NCBI GenBank assembly: GCA_945898055.1
Contig: CAMDGV010000010.1
Span: 1 to 64,000 of the forward strand
Direction: 5' to 3'
DNA from: Akkermansia muciniphila
GTDB lineage: Bacteria > Verrucomicrobiota > Verrucomicrobiia > Limisphaerales > UBA9464
Length of the DNA: 64,000 nt
Part shown: piece after piece, positions 15,585 to 25,208 of the stretch
Layout of the letters: each line of letters starts with the position of its first letter
Position numbering within the stretch: the first letter of the stretch is position 1
Notes under the pieces: model-generated
Seen by the model: only the letters and a program-made list of their open reading frames with translations
What the model was told of the DNA's origin: nothing
Databases searched by the model: none
Translations under genes and position numbers: made by a program

Positions 15585-16255
15585 TTAAAATGCCCCAGAT
15601 GGGCATCTACTTTTGACGTTCTCTTTCGCGGCTTTGGCGCGGTGATTGTTGCCGTTGAACTCTAGGATTATGGCAGGATGGACGAGGCGATCGATCGCTG
15701 CCATTGCCGCCATCGAAGCATTGAAGTTCTGATCCCCTTACGATAGCTCAAGGCTGGAGCTCACCCAGAGGCTACATCGCTCGTAACGTTTAGGCTAGGA
15801 AGGGGAAGAGGATCTCCATTTCCTCACGGCTTTGCCGCACCTAGCCAAGGTCACCAAGGATCACCACTTCGAAGTGATCGAGATTTTTGATCGCGTCCTC
15901 CAACTTATTCCCAGCTTTAGCCTGAAGTAGTCGCCCAAGGAGTTTAAAGATGGAGACGAAGAGCACCCGCCGGTTGTGGCGCAGGAACAACTCCCGTCCG
16001 AGGGGGGGCGAGAAAGCGGGGCTTGCCGCGCTCAGGCAAGGCCGAAAGCCAAGATGTTCGCAGTGCGATCGATGAAGTCACCGGCCGAGATCGCCGGCAG
16101 TTAGACCTCGCACGCGATTGGGCATCTCCGCTGACTGGAGCGTGACCACGGTCTTCCCCACGGGTGACCCGGAAGCATTGATCAATCGTTCCGTGAACCG
16201 CGTTCCTAGCTCCTGCGCCTCCCTTTCGCGGAAATGCAGCGAGAACTGACGGTGA
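15585..16255 (-). pseudogene. IS21-family ATPase (IstB), degenerate
   Basis: The minus strand reads, through several stops and frame changes, FREREAQELGTRFTERLINA, then ASGSPVGKT, DFIDRTANILAFGL and GRELFLRHNRRVLF. It continues with VVILGDLG, a stop, VRQSREEMEILF and AAIDRLVHPAIILEFNGNNH. These are the successive conserved blocks of the IS21 helper ATPase IstB, including the Walker B/sensor area and the AAIDRLVHH-like block. The Walker A region (GLPERGKPRFL in one frame) is damaged. It sits directly before a short IstA-like piece, in the usual istA-istB order. Confidence 0.72.
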
Positions 16256-16288
16256 TGGCAGATCCTGTGGATCCCTCAATTTCAAAGA

Positions 16289-16405
16289 CTACACCGACTT
16301 TTTGCGGGTCATTCCCGCTTTCATTGCGCTCACGTTCAAATCACCCTTTTTGTTAAACTCCACGAGGAGACGGTTTATCTGACGGACAGCAATGATGGAG
16401 CCTCC
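16289..16405 (-). pseudogene. IstA-like N-terminal fragment (IS21 family)
   Basis: The reading VRQINRLLVEFNKKGDLNVS, then AMKAGMTRKKS, resembles the N-terminal helix-turn-helix of IS21 transposases. It is followed at once by the IstB remnant, so most of istA is deleted. The piece is short, so the assignment rests mainly on context. Confidence 0.4.
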
Positions 16406-17160
16406 GCACATCAGAAAAATGAGTACGCGACGGCCTTCAATTTCTTGCGTGCTCAAAGCCAACAATCCGACTCGCACACGAAGGGACTTTTGGATCTTGG
16501 CGCGGTCGCTGGGGCAATGAAATGCCCCCCGGAGATGCCGGAACAACCCATAGGCCAGCAGCGCGAGCCAAGCGCACCTCACTCCCCTCGGAGGGAACCT
16601 CATCTACCGCCTCAAACTTGATCGGCGCCTGCTTTAACAATCCTCGGCCGGAACGAGTCCCTCCTAACTGCGAGTGGTGATCAGTCCCGTCGGAGTTTGC
16701 TGATCCATCGCGCTCCGTTGACTCTGAGTCGTCACAGCCGACTTAGCTGTGGTGAAATTTCGGGTCAGGTTTTGTTCCGCATTTTTTGGAGAATCAGCTT
16801 CTTGGCATCAATGACCTTGGTCAACGTCGTTGCCACTCCTTTCAAATGAGTGCTAAACGCCAGCACTGCCAGCCTTCATCGATCAATGAATTGAGCTTGG
16901 AACAGATGTTCTGATTTCAAGCTGGGGCCTTCACATTTTGTGAGGTGCTATACAAAAGGCTTTGTATCCTCGTTCCAAGAAACTCTTAAGACGGGCCTTG
17001 ACGGCCGTCAGGGAGATTCCAAAGGATTTGGCACTCTAGCACTGAGTGGGGAAAGTCCATTGACTCTCAGTGAGGGGGGGAACAAGCAAAAAGACGCGAA
17101 GTAAACTTGGGGTTGAATAGACCGAGGTCGGTGGCCATTCAAATGAATCAACCAGTCTTC
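16406..17160. other. Decayed DNA between IS remnants and the PEP-CTERM gene
   Basis: Fragments of open frames occur on the minus strand (16437-16640), but I cannot assign them. One minus-strand piece near 16960-17040 reads SAKSFGISLTAVKARLKSFL, a helix-turn-helix like that of sigma factor region 4 or a transposase, with a stop just before it. No RNA gene was seen. Confidence 0.3.
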
Positions 17161-17170
17161 ATGTCACTCA

Positions 17171-17199
17171 AAACTACCCCATAAGTATCAGGGTAGTTT
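17171..17199. terminator. Stem-loop, possible bidirectional terminator
   Basis: AAACTACCC (17171-17179) and GGGTAGTTT (17191-17199) form a perfect 9-bp stem with an 11-nt loop. The T-rich ends on both strands are short. It lies 3' of the minus-strand PEP-CTERM gene. Confidence 0.45.
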
Positions 17200-17204
17200 C
17201 TTCC

Positions 17205-17232
17205 TATAAAATTGGCCGCTAAACTTGCGGCC
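17205..17232 (-). terminator. Terminator of the PEP-CTERM gene
   Basis: On the minus strand GGCCGC, a 7-nt loop and GCGGCC (17214-17232) are followed by AATTTTAT. The site is about 110 nt past the stop of the PEP-CTERM gene. Confidence 0.5.
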
Positions 17233-17345
17233 TAAATCCAGTTTGGCGATAAAATTTCATCCAAACAGATCTCCTTGATTGGCCGCCGCCTTTTTAAAAA
17301 CGCGTCAGCCTGCTTCGACAAACCCCTTATTTTTCCCCATCGGGA

Positions 17346-18098
17346 TCAGGATTTCTGAGTCTCCGTCGGGGAGGTCTTAACCGAACGGCGACGCCACAGG
17401 CCGAAACCGACTAACCCAACTCCTGCGACGAGGGCGTAGGTAGAAGGTTCTGGGACCGCTGTGGGAGTGAAAGTCATATTCACACCGCGATAAGTAGTTC
17501 CCAGATCCGTTTCGGTCCGAAAAACATTTGATGCTTCGAATCCGCCCAAGAAAGTACGATTAACTGTAAAACTCGTATCGTAAACTGCAGCACGATCCAC
17601 CGAATTCACTCCTACTGCGCCATAGCCATTTAGTCCGTAGGCGGCTACTTGTTCAGGAAAAGAGTAAAGACCTGCATTTGGATTGGTCGGTTCAACCACC
17701 GTCAATGCGTAGGTGCCTGCGGAAAGAGTTAGCGGAGTGATTGACAGCATCAACCATTCAGATCCAGTGGCCGTTGTATTGGCACTTGTCAGAGTTGAGG
17801 AAGCCAATTGTGTCCCAGCTGTGCCTGTTGAAAACTGCCAAAGTGCGACGGTGAACCCATTGACGCCTTGGATCGTTCCAGTAATCCCATTACCACCATT
17901 GTCAAAAATACCTAACTGAGTCACCGAAACCGACGAAGCTAGGGTAAATTGAACGACCATGGGTGCGGTTCCACCACCGTAGGTAATGTTGCCCTGAGTC
18001 GCAGCAACAGACCCTGTTCCGCTCGTAACAAATAAAGTAGCTTGAATGGGCAGTAGCGACGAGAGCACTACTAAGCCGCTGATTACTGGATTTTTCAT
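17346..18098 (-). CDS. PEP-CTERM sorting domain protein
   Basis: This 250-residue exported protein has a signal peptide (about 1-20, GLVVLSSLLPIQATLFVT). A beta-rich, Thr/Ser/Gly-rich body follows (for example VAATQGNITYGGGTAP and LTLSAGTYALTVVEPTNPNA). The C-terminal sorting signal is VPEPSTYALVAGVGLVGFGL, followed by WRRR. PEP-CTERM proteins are recognised by exosortase and anchored or released at the cell surface in exopolysaccharide-producing bacteria. No exosortase gene is in this window. The body resembles 'choice-of-anchor' proteins but no ligand can be inferred. Confidence 0.88.
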   Translation of the reverse strand: MKNPVISGLVVLSSLLPIQATLFVTSGTGSVAATQGNITYGGGTAPMVVQFTLASSVSVTQLGIFDNGGNGITGTIQGVNGFTVALWQFSTGTAGTQLASSTLTSANTTATGSEWLMLSITPLTLSAGTYALTVVEPTNPNAGLYSFPEQVAAYGLNGYGAVGVNSVDRAAVYDTSFTVNRTFLGGFEASNVFRTETDLGTTYRGVNMTFTPTAVPEPSTYALVAGVGLVGFGLWRRRSVKTSPTETQKS

Positions 18099-18617
18099 AA
18101 AAATTTAATTTAACCGAGTACGCTCTTTTTCTAAAAATTGTTCTCCGCCGAAATTTGTCCAGAACGAAATAAACTCGACCCATTCCCAAGTCAACTTGAA
18201 AACCTATATTTTTCGACGACTGATCAACGAAGGATAGTTTTTATGGGTCGTCGACCTTTTTCGGTGGGTTACCATCTGCACTTCAGTTTTGTTAAAAGGT
18301 GGAAATGTCGCCAGAAAAGCTGTTTGGAAAGTTGTTGGGTTTGGGTCTGAACTGGCGTAGCACGGAATGAGTCGTCCAATCTCCAATCAGCCATCAACCA
18401 GCAGCAACTGGGCACCCTAAACTCCCGAGTTGAAATCTCTGCTTTCACCTCGCGCACCGTTCGGAGTGAGGCCTAAAGGTCCGGATCGGTGCCTGATCAA
18501 CTTTCCAGCGAAATCCTCAAAATTCAGGGAATTGAACTCGCGCTTGATTTTTGGGTTTAACCCCCCGTTTTTCTATGGCCTGCCCCTCGAGAGATGACCG
18601 TGCGATCTGCAGCCGTT
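18099..18617. other. Intergenic region with IS-end-like footprint
   Basis: No gene is recognised. On the minus strand, 18535-18517 reads TCAATTCCCTGAATTTTGA, one base different from 11171-11189. It continues GAGGATTTCGCTG, which closely matches the sequence after the copy at 51745. The site is probably a leftover IS end. The promoter of the PEP-CTERM gene lies at the left side of this stretch. Confidence 0.4.
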
Positions 18618-21600
18618 TCAGGGAATTGAGACGCGGAAAAACTGATGGGGAAAAGCCGGATCTAGCCCGATCGAAACTTCCACCGGGCCACTACGAATCT
18701 GGACCTCCCCGTGCCGCCAGATCCGCCAACGGCCGGACTGAAGCGCCTCCGTCACCTCCACAGAGTATCCCGACCCGACTCGGCCACCGAATCGCAATCG
18801 GAACGATCCAGACGATTGACGGAACACTTCCAAAGAGAGCGGTCTCGTAATGTTCGTCTCCCCAGGGGTGCCGCCCAATAGTGCGCTCGCTCGCCAGTTG
18901 GTGTCTGCGTTTAACTCTCCGGCTGGATCCAAAACGTCCAACGATGGACCGGACCCATCGGCGGCCCGGGGCCAGGAACCAGTGGTGCCATACCTAAAAT
19001 CCAGCACCGTGCGACCCGCCCGATCCAACAATACCACCCGTTCACCCGCATTATCAAGTTTCCCGGCATACTCCCCCGCGACTGGGCGGCCCGGCCCGTA
19101 ACGCTTTTCAAAGGCCGCACGGTTTCGGACTACGAGCACGTAATCACCCACCGCGAGCCGCGAAGCAGTGCCACCCGGAAACTCAAAGGTGATGCCCGTG
19201 GTGAGCCGCAAACCGCCCAAGTCAAAGGTGGTAGAGCCGCCGTTCACCAATTCAAGGAATTCGAAATCATCGGCATCGGCAAACCCGGCCGCCCGTTCCA
19301 AGGCAGTGGGGGAACTAGGATGGTAATGAAGTTCCGAAAGCAAGAGCCGCGGGGTTCCGACCACGAATGTGGCCTCATTCAAGGCACTCCATTCCAGACC
19401 GTTCAAGGTGCGAGCACGGATCGTCGTTAGATCCTTCAGCGTGAGCGGCCCCTCATAGCGAAGCCGGTCCGCCCCCTTCCGCGGATCGGTTCCGTTCAAT
19501 GTGTAGTACACGATACCCACCGGTGCCGTCAGGGTGAGTTGGAATCTTTCCGGCACAGTGCCTCCGCGTTGGTTCATCACCGGCGGATCGGTCTTGGGAT
19601 AAAGCCCAGCCTGGCGGAACTGAGCAAGCACGGCGGCGGAGCGCCCCGGAAAATAGCTCTTCAGCAATCGGTCCCGCTCCTTCTGCCAATGTTCGTCACG
19701 CGTGAACGGTGTCGCACGGAGTTGGTCCCCCCACCGAGCCGATTCACCCACAACGGCCGACCTGACCCTATCCGCCAATCCGGCGAAGCGGGCTGCGGGT
19801 TGGTTGTTCTCCGGTTGGCGGGGATCCCACGCGGAATTCGCTGAGTTCACATAATAAGTTCCACCATGGTAAAAATGCAGGTAAACATGGTCGGCAAACT
19901 CCATCCGGAAATCGGCGTTCGACCGCAGGGACGCGTAGGGACGCGCCACGGCATCAGACGCCCCAGTCACATTCACCCCCGAATCGCCGATCCCGAGTGC
20001 CGTCTCGGTGTCCCACGGGCGAAAGGTGAATCCGTCGCCATCGGCACGATCTCGTCCCGCCCACCAATTGCGCCCCGGCCAATCGGTGTTCCCTACATAG
20101 AAATTCAGGATCAAATAATCGATCATGTTTCCCACGTTCAATAGATTCTCATACGCGGGATTCCGGGTGCCGTCGGGATTATTCCCCTGAAGTCTTTGGT
20201 ACACGACGGTTCCGGTCAGGTCTTGGTTGAGCTGGTTCAGCAGGCGATTCCATGCGTCGTAATTCCCGTCCGGTGCAGAGTCCTGATTGATCGAATCCCA
20301 CGTGTCTTTGGATCCGCCGATATAAGCCTCGGAAAAAGCCGCATCCGGTCGTTCCACCGTATTATACAATCCCCAATACCACCCATTGATATAGAGGTGG
20401 ACAAATCCCGTGTGGGACGAGGGGATGCCCATGGCGCGCGCCGACTCCATGGCGAATGCATCTCGCACGTAGACGGCCCTCTCCCCTCCATAGGGCCATC
20501 CATCGTTGCTGTTCGCGCGCAGCACGAAGTTGTCGAACCGATCTGTCGCCCCATCGCCAAACAGCCGATACCTCAATTCGGTGGCCCCGTATCGCTCGCG
20601 GAACACTACTCGGAAGGACTTCTTCAGACTCAGATCAAACCGCCGGAATGCCCCCCCTTGGATACGCAGGCCGGCATTCTCTTGAAAACCGGGACGACCA
20701 TCCGGATACAGCAACTCGATCGAGGTAGCCCGTTCCCAAGCCCCACCTCGGTTGTCCGGTCTCGCATAGATACCTTGCGGTCCAAACAGATCCTCCACCG
20801 GCATCACGAGGGACATCGTCGGCAACGAGCGCAAGTCGGCCTTCAACGTCGTCGCATACCGACCTCCGTACAGATCTGTTCCATTCGTCCCCACCACTCG
20901 CGAATCGAGTCCGTAATCCGCGCTGACTCCATTCCATGTCGCAGGATAACCCGCCTGAATCGCCTTGGCACGATTTTGCGACACCACGTCATCCAGCAGC
21001 AGATACGAATGAGTGGTAACCCGACTCGGACGCCAACCATTCCGGAACGCAGCCACCCGAAGCGGAGTAGTACGAGTGATGCGAATCGGGCCCACGTAAA
21101 CCAGTCCATTGGACATCGACGGCGAGGTTCCGTCGGTCGTATAACGAAGGGTAGACTCAGGGGTTCCACATTTGAGCTGGATATTCGAGGGTCCGTCCAG
21201 GAACCCCCGCTCCGGCGTAACCGTGACGTCGTCGACTAGCCCGCCCACTTGGCCCTCGTTTTCTGTTCCGGGCGTGGGGCGCCCGAAATAGCCCCGCTCA
21301 CCGATCGCCACGCGAACAAACTCCAACTGTGCATCCAGCAGAAAATCACGACTGTCGATCTGGGAATTCAGTCCATGCAGCGCCAACAGGTTCAGACCGG
21401 CCCGGAGCAACCGCCGATTGTCGGTCAAATCAATTCCCAATGCCGATCCCGCGGCCCGTTGGGTCCGATTCGTCATTGCGGTCGAGTTTACGGTTACGGT
21501 CGCCGGTGCATTAACCCGGGCAACTTCGACCCCGTTCAAGTGGACGACCACACCGTCTTCATAGCGCAGGCGGAGCAAGAGCCGCCCGTCGGTCGGCAAA

Positions 21601-22799
21601 TCCGCAAGCGTGAAGGGAATCCGGACTAACAGCCCCAAACTTTTCCCGTAAAGCAAACTTTCGATATCGGTCCGAATGGACGTTGTAAAATCGGAAGGTG
21701 GATCACCGACATACCCAAGAAACTCAACCTCCGCGATCTGCACCGCAACCGCCGAATTCACCGCACGAACCGTGGGGAAGATCAGGGAGTATTGAGCCCA
21801 CGCCGTCCGGTTGTTGAAGGACACGGTGACGGGGGAAAAACGGGTGTTCGGCAGCAGAATCGGCCCACGCGCGATCTCAATAAATTGAACCCCATCGTTG
21901 GAGCCAGAAAGCACGAAGCTGGTAGGATCGCGATCCGGCGCATCATTTGCAGACGTGAGTCGAAGCCCGCTCACAACCGAACTTCCTGCTATGGGCGCCA
22001 CCCTCAGGCCCGCGTTCAGCTTGTCAAAATTCAGGTATTTGGTCGCGGGACTGTTGTCGATGGCATTGATCACCCCTTCGTTGGCTGGAGAGTTTCCCGA
22101 CGTCGCTACAATGAAATCACTGGGCCGGGTCACATCCTCAAACGTGAGCGGAGGTTCGGGCGATTCGGAACTGCCGGACTGGGTCCGACGATACCCGACG
22201 GACAGACGAACCGGTGGCCACGCTCCGTCATCGAACTCCGGGCGGATCCACCCTGGGCTGACCTCGTCAAAGCCCGGTACCAGCATCCGACCGGATGCGC
22301 CGGGCGGAACCAAAGCCGTGGTCGCCACGGTCATGGCGAATCCGTAGGAGACATCCGTGACCTGTCGAGGAAAGGTAGGCGCGAACTCTGTGGCCACCGT
22401 GGTCGCGTCGGGTTTTATCAACGCAAGATATTCTCCGTTGCGACTCAAACTAAAGTTCGCGTGCAGTTCGCGGGTTGGATCAATCCGGTTCTTCCCACTG
22501 GCGAACACAACCAAAAAACCATGGGCCGGCACCCTCACATTGGGAAACCTCCACTTGGCAGGGGTCTGGCGGTCATCCGTCAAATACCAACCCGACAAAG
22601 AAGCGGATTGCCCGGTTAAATTAAAAATCTCAATCCAATCGTGCTCCTCGCCGTCGGTGTCCTTGATGACGCTCCCGTTGGCGGCCATGAATTCGCTGAT
22701 CACAAATTCCTGCGCCGCCAAGCAAAAGACTCCGCCAAAAAAAAACCCGGCCAACAGACACAATAAGCCTGCCAGGCGCATGGAACGAGGTGAGTGCAT
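18618..22799 (-). CDS. Giant secreted LTD/CotH-domain surface protein
   Basis: This 1393-residue exported protein has a signal peptide (about 8-28). A first lamin-tail domain (about 30-135) includes FVISEFMAANGSVIKDTDGE and HDWIEIFNLTG. Beta-sandwich regions follow, then a chitobiase-C-like segment (about 525-600, TLRYTTDGTSPSMSNGLVY) and a CotH-like kinase domain (about 640-1010, with LRIQGGAFRRFDLSLKKSFR, YINGWYWGLYNTVERPD and FRPWDTETALG). A second chitobiase-like segment (VYYTLNGTDPRKGADRLRYE) and a second lamin-tail domain (LLLSELHYHP) come next. The tail ends FFRVSIP, as in many verrucomicrobial surface proteins. CotH proteins phosphorylate spore-coat proteins in Bacillus; the target here is unknown. 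By eye the gene is more GC-rich than its neighbours. Confidence 0.85.
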   Translation of the reverse strand: MHSPRSMRLAGLLCLLAGFFFGGVFCLAAQEFVISEFMAANGSVIKDTDGEEHDWIEIFNLTGQSASLSGWYLTDDRQTPAKWRFPNVRVPAHGFLVVFASGKNRIDPTRELHANFSLSRNGEYLALIKPDATTVATEFAPTFPRQVTDVSYGFAMTVATTALVPPGASGRMLVPGFDEVSPGWIRPEFDDGAWPPVRLSVGYRRTQSGSSESPEPPLTFEDVTRPSDFIVATSGNSPANEGVINAIDNSPATKYLNFDKLNAGLRVAPIAGSSVVSGLRLTSANDAPDRDPTSFVLSGSNDGVQFIEIARGPILLPNTRFSPVTVSFNNRTAWAQYSLIFPTVRAVNSAVAVQIAEVEFLGYVGDPPSDFTTSIRTDIESLLYGKSLGLLVRIPFTLADLPTDGRLLLRLRYEDGVVVHLNGVEVARVNAPATVTVNSTAMTNRTQRAAGSALGIDLTDNRRLLRAGLNLLALHGLNSQIDSRDFLLDAQLEFVRVAIGERGYFGRPTPGTENEGQVGGLVDDVTVTPERGFLDGPSNIQLKCGTPESTLRYTTDGTSPSMSNGLVYVGPIRITRTTPLRVAAFRNGWRPSRVTTHSYLLLDDVVSQNRAKAIQAGYPATWNGVSADYGLDSRVVGTNGTDLYGGRYATTLKADLRSLPTMSLVMPVEDLFGPQGIYARPDNRGGAWERATSIELLYPDGRPGFQENAGLRIQGGAFRRFDLSLKKSFRVVFRERYGATELRYRLFGDGATDRFDNFVLRANSNDGWPYGGERAVYVRDAFAMESARAMGIPSSHTGFVHLYINGWYWGLYNTVERPDAAFSEAYIGGSKDTWDSINQDSAPDGNYDAWNRLLNQLNQDLTGTVVYQRLQGNNPDGTRNPAYENLLNVGNMIDYLILNFYVGNTDWPGRNWWAGRDRADGDGFTFRPWDTETALGIGDSGVNVTGASDAVARPYASLRSNADFRMEFADHVYLHFYHGGTYYVNSANSAWDPRQPENNQPAARFAGLADRVRSAVVGESARWGDQLRATPFTRDEHWQKERDRLLKSYFPGRSAAVLAQFRQAGLYPKTDPPVMNQRGGTVPERFQLTLTAPVGIVYYTLNGTDPRKGADRLRYEGPLTLKDLTTIRARTLNGLEWSALNEATFVVGTPRLLLSELHYHPSSPTALERAAGFADADDFEFLELVNGGSTTFDLGGLRLTTGITFEFPGGTASRLAVGDYVLVVRNRAAFEKRYGPGRPVAGEYAGKLDNAGERVVLLDRAGRTVLDFRYGTTGSWPRAADGSGPSLDVLDPAGELNADTNWRASALLGGTPGETNITRPLSLEVFRQSSGSFRLRFGGRVGSGYSVEVTEALQSGRWRIWRHGEVQIRSGPVEVSIGLDPAFPHQFFRVSIP

Positions 22800-23178
22800 A
22801 ACACTCAGTATGATACGGGGGCAGAGACTAAATCAGCGAGCGCCAAATCAGGATAAAGAGATTGTTTGTCAGTGGAATGGGGCTCCGCCGGGGTCGGTCC
22901 AAGTGCCAGGCGAAGCAACGTTTGGAAACTGTTTTGGAAGAGGGTCACGATCAGTGATTCTCACCAACTGAGACGCGCGCCCCTAGCCTGCGACACCTCT
23001 GCGCCTCCCGTTTGCCACACCAGATCCACTGCTTCGCCGAGTGCAAAACCCTCCTGCTAACGCTGCCTCTGGCTGGCCTCTCACGGAACAGCCTCAGCCA
23101 AAACCGGTAGGACGGATGACGGGCCAGCAGTGAATTTCGTCTTACCCTTCGCTTCAAAAAGCAAATTACTATCGCTGG
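22800..23178. other. Intergenic stretch, no gene recognised
   Basis: It lies between the start of the CotH gene and the end of the next minus-strand gene. It must hold the CotH promoter, but no convincing -35/-10 pair or RNA was found. A minus-strand frame rich in Arg (22951-23157) shows no recognisable domain. Confidence 0.35.
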
Positions 23179-24804
23179 TCAGAATAAGCGTCGTTCATCT
23201 GCCGCGCCTGCCAAGGGCCAAACCCAATCTAGCAACTCTTGTTCAGTGGATTTACGCCCCGTCGCAGAGTCACCGATACCACCGTCGTCACTTTTGTTCG
23301 CTCCCACACTGTAGAGACGAAGGTCGCCGCCAGATTGAAGTTGATATCGCAGCGGTTGCCCATCCATCGGATCGAGCGGAACCGAGTTCATCCAGCGAGG
23401 TGTCAGTGCAACGAGTGATTCCGGATACGTACCCATGGCAAGACGATACCGCTCTAGGGCACAGACCGTTACCGCTAGGCGATCCGCGGTGAGCATCCGG
23501 TCAGATCTACTCGAGACCTTGCCGAGTGCTGGCAGCAGCATTTTGTTGAAGACTTGATAAAGAGCGAACCCAGATAGTCTCTCTTTAATCAGTCGGTCAA
23601 TGGCCTCATTCGTGTCCTGAGCGAGAAGTCCACGCGACGGGTTGGATTGCTGGACTAAAGCAGTGATGCGGTCGAGTGTGATTGCATGCGCTAGTTGATT
23701 TTGGCGCCAAAAGAATGCTGGGAATAAAGTGAGCGGAGAAAAGGAACCTGAACTGCTGTCACCTGATAACCCCGCTTCAAATATGTCGAGGTCACCGGCG
23801 ATGACCGACTCAGAAAGGAGTCCACCAAACAAGCGCTCACCGCGGAGGGCACCTACTAGGCCATCGCGCTGACGTTGAGAATCAAAAACTTGTTGAAAGA
23901 CCGCCAATTGAGATTCAGTCCAGACGTGAAGGCTAATCCCCTCATGGAAAGCCCCTAGGCCGATTGAGTGAATAGCCACAGAAACGAGGTAACTAATCAA
24001 AGTCGGCTCGGAACCGGTGAGATCTGCGAGTCGAAAGAGAGCCAAGACATCCTCATTGGCTCCATTGGATTCCCCCGCGTTAATGCGGGCAATGGCACGA
24101 ATTCTCAGGAGTTGCGCCATGGTTTTATGCAACGAGAGATGGGGCAACAATGCGAGGATGGCGTCATCGTATCGGATGGCGTAGCGACACACTGGGAGTT
24201 GAGTGTCGACCACAAGACGATCGAGTACATCGCGCCGGGCTTGGAGTGCAAAGAGGACGGCTTGAGCTGAAGAGAGTAAACTGTTTGGCTTGGGTAAATT
24301 GTAGAGCGTCGTAATCTGAGTGACCGTCCCACTGACTGGGTCGGTGACTTGTTTACTACGGGTATTCGTTCCAGCTCGCAACACGGCCGCTAGACCGTCT
24401 AGATCCACTCCGTTTCGGAGGGGTCTCTTTTCGGTTTTTGAGCCTTTGGGAGTTGAGGCATTCGGAAAACTAAAGGCTTCCTTTGATTCCTCGAGTTTTT
24501 GTCCTCCTAGCCAAAGATGGCGCCGGCGCCCCTTTGCATCATTGGTGCGTAGGTAAGTATGCAGACCGACCACCAGCGGGCTCTCAGCAAAGTTTTTCTG
24601 GGAAGCAGGAGAGGGGCCGAGCAGTTCTGCGAAAGTCAACGGTTCCCCACGCGCATGAATCGCAGTCTGTGTTGCCATCCAAACAGGATTGACCCGCAAG
24701 GACTCCACCGCCCAGGCAAGCCCCAGCACCAGAACGATGACGCCAATGGCCCTCGGTATCCAACAAGTGATTAGGCGTCGAACTCGACTGATTGCTAAAT
24801 TCAT
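23179..24804 (-). CDS. Membrane-anchored protein of unknown function
   Basis: This 541-residue protein has one N-terminal membrane segment (about 18-36, AIGVIVLVLGLAWAVESLRV) and a long helical, probably periplasmic body. The C-terminus contains RYRLAMGTYPESLVALTPRW, then VPLDPMDGQPLRYQ and LYSVGANKSDDGG. This tail is shared by many planctomycete and verrucomicrobial proteins and recalls the end of type II secretion pseudopilins. No catalytic motif was found. It lies alone, between the CotH gene and a decayed stretch. Confidence 0.65.
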   Translation of the reverse strand: MNLAISRVRRLITCWIPRAIGVIVLVLGLAWAVESLRVNPVWMATQTAIHARGEPLTFAELLGPSPASQKNFAESPLVVGLHTYLRTNDAKGRRRHLWLGGQKLEESKEAFSFPNASTPKGSKTEKRPLRNGVDLDGLAAVLRAGTNTRSKQVTDPVSGTVTQITTLYNLPKPNSLLSSAQAVLFALQARRDVLDRLVVDTQLPVCRYAIRYDDAILALLPHLSLHKTMAQLLRIRAIARINAGESNGANEDVLALFRLADLTGSEPTLISYLVSVAIHSIGLGAFHEGISLHVWTESQLAVFQQVFDSQRQRDGLVGALRGERLFGGLLSESVIAGDLDIFEAGLSGDSSSGSFSPLTLFPAFFWRQNQLAHAITLDRITALVQQSNPSRGLLAQDTNEAIDRLIKERLSGFALYQVFNKMLLPALGKVSSRSDRMLTADRLAVTVCALERYRLAMGTYPESLVALTPRWMNSVPLDPMDGQPLRYQLQSGGDLRLYSVGANKSDDGGIGDSATGRKSTEQELLDWVWPLAGAADERRLF

Positions 24805-24902
24805 TACTCAGTTAGACCCTCGAACCGACCGATCGTTCCGGAAGATTAAAACTTTTTCGTAGAACGCATCTCTCGGGATAAAAATAGGGATCGAGCCATG
24901 AC

Positions 24903-25150
24903 TCAGTCCGGCAAAGATTCCCTGAGGGCGATACCTAGTTGCTGAGGATCATCCACGGCGAGTTGAAGGATTTGCCAATCTGGTAATCCATCTCGAGCTG
25001 CCTCCCGCACACCATGCAGCCATGGAACAAGAAAATCCGCGTCCCTTTTTAAATACACGCTTGATCGATGTAGAAAGAGGCAATGAGGCTATTGCACGCA
25101 ACACGTGCTGAGTGAAAGCAGTCAGATCGCTACTGATGAGGGTCGCTGAG
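24903..25150 (-). pseudogene. Possible small decayed gene
   Basis: The minus strand reads [31 protein letters not shown], then after a frame change KRDADFLVPWLHGVREAARD and LPDWQILQLAVDDPQQLGIA before a stop at 24903. The two parts look coding and join if one base is removed from an AAAAA run near 25050. No start codon is clear and I recognise no family. It may be a genuine small gene with an error or a remnant. Confidence 0.35.
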
Positions 25151-25208
25151 CAAAAGTTGCCATCGCTCTCCGGTTGCTGATCTGTTTGACTCGCCTAATT
25201 CTAATTTC

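Noticed and set aside
19539-22619. Long plus-strand frames opposite the CotH gene (for example 20196-21239 and 21792-22619)
   Set aside because: Arg/Pro/His-rich shadows of a GC-rich gene on the other strand, without domains.
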